A stretch of 23,977 nt of DNA from Ilumatobacteraceae bacterium (GTDB taxonomy: Bacteria > Actinomycetota > Acidimicrobiia > Acidimicrobiales > Ilumatobacteraceae): the NCBI GenBank assembly GCA_019090765.1, contig JAHRVJ010000023.1:1-23977 (forward strand), read 5' to 3'. Every line of letters starts with the position of its first letter. Position 1 is the first letter of the stretch. Shown one piece after another: positions 22,958-23,977 of the stretch. The position numbers and the translations under genes are program-made. Below the pieces are notes generated by a model. The model made no database searches. It worked only from the letters and a program-made list of their open reading frames with translations, and was not told the origin of the DNA.

Positions 22958-23863
22958 TCAGATTGCGAGAAACTCGAGCACGTTGTCGCGCAAGACCTTG
23001 CGCTTAGTGTCCTCACGGATCTCCAGCGACAAGAAGTCGGCCTTGGCGCGCTCTAGGCCGAGGCCATTCGTTCCGAAGAGAACGCGATCGCGGCCGCGAC
23101 TGGAATCCATGAATCGAATGAGGTTCTCATCAAGCGAAGAAGCGAAGTACGCCGAGATATCGCCCCACACGTTGGGGTGGCGCCAGATCATCGAACACCA
23201 CTCGTCAATCCACGGCCAGCCGGTGTGCGACAGGTTGATCCGCAGGTCCGGAAAGTCGATGGCGACGTTGTCGACATACACGGGATGGCCAACCTCGCTC
23301 GGAAGCACTTCGGCGGAGTGTCCGACCTGCATACCAACTGCAATGTCCAACTCTCGACACTTCGCATAGAGGGGATAGAACCGCCGATCGTCGGGCCGTA
23401 GACCGAAGGACAGCGGGTGGAACCAGACATACTTGAACCCGTACTCCCGGACTCCGAGTTCCACCTCGGCGAGGCTCTCTTCGATTCGGAATGGGTTGTA
23501 GGAAGCCGCACCAATGATCCGGCCACCCGACTCGTCGACCATCTTGCCGACCATGTGGATCGAGTAATCCAAGATGAGCTTGTGGTGATAATGGTATGAC
23601 CACATCTTTGTCGCGGAGATCACAACATTTTCGTAACCAACCCGATCCATGGTGGCGACCAGATCGGCGACGTTGTCGTGCCCTGACAACGCTGGGGTAT
23701 TCCTGAGGGTCTCGGCGTCGGGGATCTTTCCCTTGAAGACCGTCTTGAAGGTCGTCTTCGTCATCAACTGGAATTCCTTGTATTGGAACGCGTCAACCCA
23801 AAGGCTGCGATCAGCCTCCGTGGGGTGATTCATGATGTCGAGTGCGAAAATTTCTTCTGACAT
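22958..23863 (-). CDS. Amidohydrolase-2 family protein with altered metal site
   Basis: A 301-residue TIM-barrel protein of the amidohydrolase-2 group, which includes ACMSD and gamma-resorcylate-type decarboxylases and lactone hydrolases. Supporting segments: KYVWFHPLSFGLRPDDRRFYPLYAKCRELDIAVGMQVGHS (144-183), INLSHTGWPWIDEW (209-222) and DRVLFGTNGLG (259-269). His182 and His213 fit two metal ligands. The N-terminal D-x-H-x-H of the family reads D9-I-M11-N-H13, so one His is Met, and the strand-8 Asp (FGTD) is Asn266. A normal hydrolase mechanism is therefore doubtful. The ATG at 23863 has GGAGG seven bases upstream. It is the first complete gene of the catabolic run. Confidence 0.88.
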   Translation of the reverse strand: MSEEIFALDIMNHPTEADRSLWVDAFQYKEFQLMTKTTFKTVFKGKIPDAETLRNTPALSGHDNVADLVATMDRVGYENVVISATKMWSYHYHHKLILDYSIHMVGKMVDESGGRIIGAASYNPFRIEESLAEVELGVREYGFKYVWFHPLSFGLRPDDRRFYPLYAKCRELDIAVGMQVGHSAEVLPSEVGHPVYVDNVAIDFPDLRINLSHTGWPWIDEWCSMIWRHPNVWGDISAYFASSLDENLIRFMDSSRGRDRVLFGTNGLGLERAKADFLSLEIREDTKRKVLRDNVLEFLAI

Positions 23864-23917
23864 TGATTGACCTCCGTGGTCAGTATTGGATTCTCTGGGG
23901 GACTTGATGGCTATGGA

Positions 23918-23977
23918 TCAGATCAGAACGTTGGCCGCGTCGGTACGTATCTGGTCGAGTGGGTCAGTGCCTGACAA
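23918..23977 (-). CDS. C-terminal end of an unidentified upstream gene, cut by window edge
   Basis: Reading on the minus strand from the window edge, 19 codons (SGTDPLDQIRTDAANVLI at the end) run open to a TGA at 23918-23920, 54 nt before the amidohydrolase start. The composition and position suit the tail of a co-directional gene, but the length is too short to identify or to exclude chance. Confidence 0.35.
   Translation of the reverse strand: MSGTDPLDQIRTDAANVLI

Overview
The window comes from a GC-rich bacterium, very probably an actinobacterium and perhaps Acidimicrobiia. Pointers are the many GTG and TTG starts, a solute-binding lipoprotein with an Asp/Thr/Ala/Pro-rich linker, several acyl-CoA dehydrogenases and acyl-CoA ligases, and a two-subunit IcmA/IcmB-type mutase. 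The class assignment is inference. Every gene I can support lies on the minus strand, so transcription runs from high to low coordinates. I saw no tRNA, rRNA, insertion sequence, CRISPR array or phage gene.

Layout from upstream (right) to downstream (left). A few codons of a cut-off gene lie at 23918-23977. Then come a degenerate amidohydrolase (22958-23863), two acyl-CoA ligases (21410-22957, 19803-21413), an acyl-CoA dehydrogenase (18618-19763), an FMN split-barrel protein (18114-18584) and a two-subunit CoA-transferase-family enzyme (16502-18117). A 136-nt gap with a 20-bp palindrome precedes a branched-chain-type ABC importer, livK-H-M-F-G (11127-16365); two strong hairpins lie between livK and livH. 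Next are a third ligase (9469-11130), a heme-oxygenase-like diiron oxidase (8683-9426), a Rieske ferredoxin (8300-8686), a class II aldolase (7532-8290), a paired set of acyl-CoA dehydrogenases (5222-7535), a TetR regulator (4543-5154) and the two subunits of a B12-dependent acyl-CoA mutase (2459-4543).

These 21 genes look like one catabolic locus. An organic acid would be imported, activated to its CoA thioester, dehydrogenated, oxygenated or cleaved, and its branched product rearranged by the mutase. Many junctions overlap as ATGA or GTGA, which suggests translational coupling. The substrate is unknown. Several enzymes depart from textbook family members at key residues: the mutase has isobutyryl-type rather than methylmalonyl-type specificity residues, one dehydrogenase of the pair lacks a catalytic base, the CoA-transferase beta subunit lacks its catalytic Glu, and the amidohydrolase lacks a metal His and the catalytic Asp. 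The combination suggests an uncharacterised route for a branched or alicyclic acid.

The left end is a different neighbourhood: a VapBC toxin-antitoxin pair (1788-2404) with a palindromic operator candidate, a 305-nt gap with no convincing gene, and two overlapping genes for exported proteins (a lipoprotein at 655-1482 and a partial secreted protein at 1-655).
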